Assembly: GCA_030603635.1 (NCBI GenBank)
Contig: JAUVXK010000003.1
Location: 1-64,000 of the forward strand
DNA length: 64,000 bases
Direction: 5' to 3'
Source: Burkholderiales bacterium
GTDB lineage: Bacteria > Pseudomonadota > Gammaproteobacteria > Burkholderiales > Burkholderiaceae_C
The notes under the pieces were generated by a model. It was not told where the DNA came from and made no database searches. It saw nothing but the letters and a program-made list of their open reading frames with translations. Below are positions 63,224 to 64,000 of the stretch, in pieces (within the stretch, counting starts at the first letter, position 1; every line of letters begins with the position of its first letter). Both the position numbers and the translations under genes were made by a program.

Positions 63224-64000
63224 TTATCCGCCCCACCGGGTCGGGCGGGTTCGCGCGGCGTGGGCCTGGCTGGCGGTGCGCAGCGTATCGCGCGGGGATT
63301 CGCCGTAGCAGCTCTGGTAGGCGAGACTGAAACGGCCCTGATGGGTGAACCCCCACTTGAGCGCCACATCGGCGACGCGGGTGCCCGCGTCGGCGGCGAG
63401 GAGGTCCTGGCGCGCCCTTTGCATGCGGACCTGCCGCAAGAAACGCATGGGGCTGATGCCCCGGTAACGGTGGAAGCCCAGGAACAGGCTGCGCACGCTG
63501 ACGCCGGCCAGTTGGGCCAGGGTTTCGGGGGTGAGTGGCTGGTCGCAGTGCGCGACCACGTGGTCCTCGATCAGGCGCACGCAGCGTGGCGCGACGGGCG
63601 GGCAGTGTGCCTGCAGGGCGTCGAGAACATCGTGCGGCTGGCTGGTGAACAGGTTCACCAGCAACTGGTATTCCAGTTGCACCGCCGATAGCGGCAAGGC
63701 CTGGGCTGTGTTCGGTCCTCCAGCGGCTTCGCCGAGGTGAATGAGTTGCTGCATCAGGTCCAGCAGCCGTGGCTGCCGATCCAGCAATACCTGGGGCTGG
63801 AAGGTGGGCAGCCGGCGCACCGGTTCACCGGTCCAGGCGCTGATGAAGCGCTCCACGGTTTCGGCATCGATGCGTAAGCACAGCTGCTCGTTGTCGGCCC
63901 CCCAATGCATGCGCAGATCGGGTGCAGGGGAAAGCAGGCTGGCACATCGAGCGTCGGAAGTGAAGAGGTGTTCACCGGATTCGATGCCGGCACGCCCTTG
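63224..64000 (-). CDS. AraC family transcription regulator, N-terminus beyond window edge
   Basis: The frame is open to the right edge; 259 codons including the stop are visible. The C-terminal two-HTH domain spans the last ~100 residues: LTPETLAQLAGVSVRSLFLGFH and VADVALKWGFTHQGRFSLAY with the GESP ending. The upstream part matches an AraC-binding-like N-terminal domain (beta-rich, then RLPTFQPQVLL). The ATG at 63910 is internal, not the start. It is convergent with the catabolic operon and is a candidate activator of it. Confidence 0.88.
   Translation of the reverse strand, partial: QGRAGIESGEHLFTSDARCASLLSPAPDLRMHWGADNEQLCLRIDAETVERFISAWTGEPVRRLPTFQPQVLLDRQPRLLDLMQQLIHLGEAAGGPNTAQALPLSAVQLEYQLLVNLFTSQPHDVLDALQAHCPPVAPRCVRLIEDHVVAHCDQPLTPETLAQLAGVSVRSLFLGFHRYRGISPMRFLRQVRMQRARQDLLAADAGTRVADVALKWGFTHQGRFSLAYQSCYGESPRDTLRTASQAHAARTRPTRWGG

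Overview
The window looks like chromosomal DNA of a GC-rich betaproteobacterium. Burkholderiales is the best guess, possibly Comamonadaceae-like. The reasons are the isc operon with hscBA and fdx, the style of the Liv transporter and AidB/acyl-CoA dehydrogenase clusters, and strong GC3 bias. Genus cannot be fixed from the sequence alone. No transposase, integrase, prophage module or CRISPR array was seen.

Layout. (1) 1-9.4 kb, sensing and repair: a GGDEF-EAL protein cut by the left edge, coupled to a flavodiiron-like metallo-beta-lactamase protein and divergent from a chemotaxis receptor; then a GNAT acetyltransferase, uvrB, and a translationally coupled NarL-type response regulator and 7TM histidine kinase. 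(2) 9.4-15.8 kb: iscR-iscS-iscU-iscA-hscB-hscA-fdx, with two IscR-type boxes in front of iscR, followed by dnaQ and two identical tRNA-Val(CAC) genes ending in a strong bidirectional hairpin. (3) 15.8-20.1 kb, minus strand: a membrane GxSxG hydrolase, two tandem cytochromes P450 and a small coupled membrane protein, apparently appended to the capsule locus. (4) 20.1-43.0 kb, minus strand: an ABC-dependent (group 2/3-like) capsule locus, kpsS-M-T-E-D, then large modular glycan-modifying proteins, wecB and wecC (UDP-ManNAcA supply), a broken DUF1016 nuclease gene, several glycosyltransferases, and kpsC. KpsC is split exactly between its two Kdo-transferase domains; a toxin-antitoxin pair and an outer-membrane barrel gene lie between the halves. 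The 24.6-26.9 kb stretch is visibly AT-richer than its surroundings, which suggests acquired serotype-specific DNA. (5) 43.1-45.9 kb, minus strand: a Crp-like regulator, msrB, yciB, bolA and a SurA/PpiC-like isomerase in one tight run. (6) 46.0-63.2 kb, plus strand: a fatty-acid/organic-acid catabolic region with an acyl-CoA ligase, a five-part Liv-type ABC importer, a FadB-like bifunctional enzyme, thiolase, acyl-CoA dehydrogenase, SDR, hotdog thioesterase, zinc-free MDR oxidoreductase, AidB-like dehydrogenase and a second SDR. (7) An AraC-type regulator enters from the right edge.

How the parts fit. WecB and WecC make UDP-ManNAcA. The glycosyltransferases and decorating enzymes build the chain. 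KpsS and the two KpsC halves would make the Kdo linker on the lipid anchor. KpsMTED export the product. The hydrolase and P450s could act on a lipid, possibly the anchor; this is inference. The catabolic block contains a ligase, an importer and all four beta-oxidation activities, so it could take up and degrade an acid substrate that the sequence does not identify.
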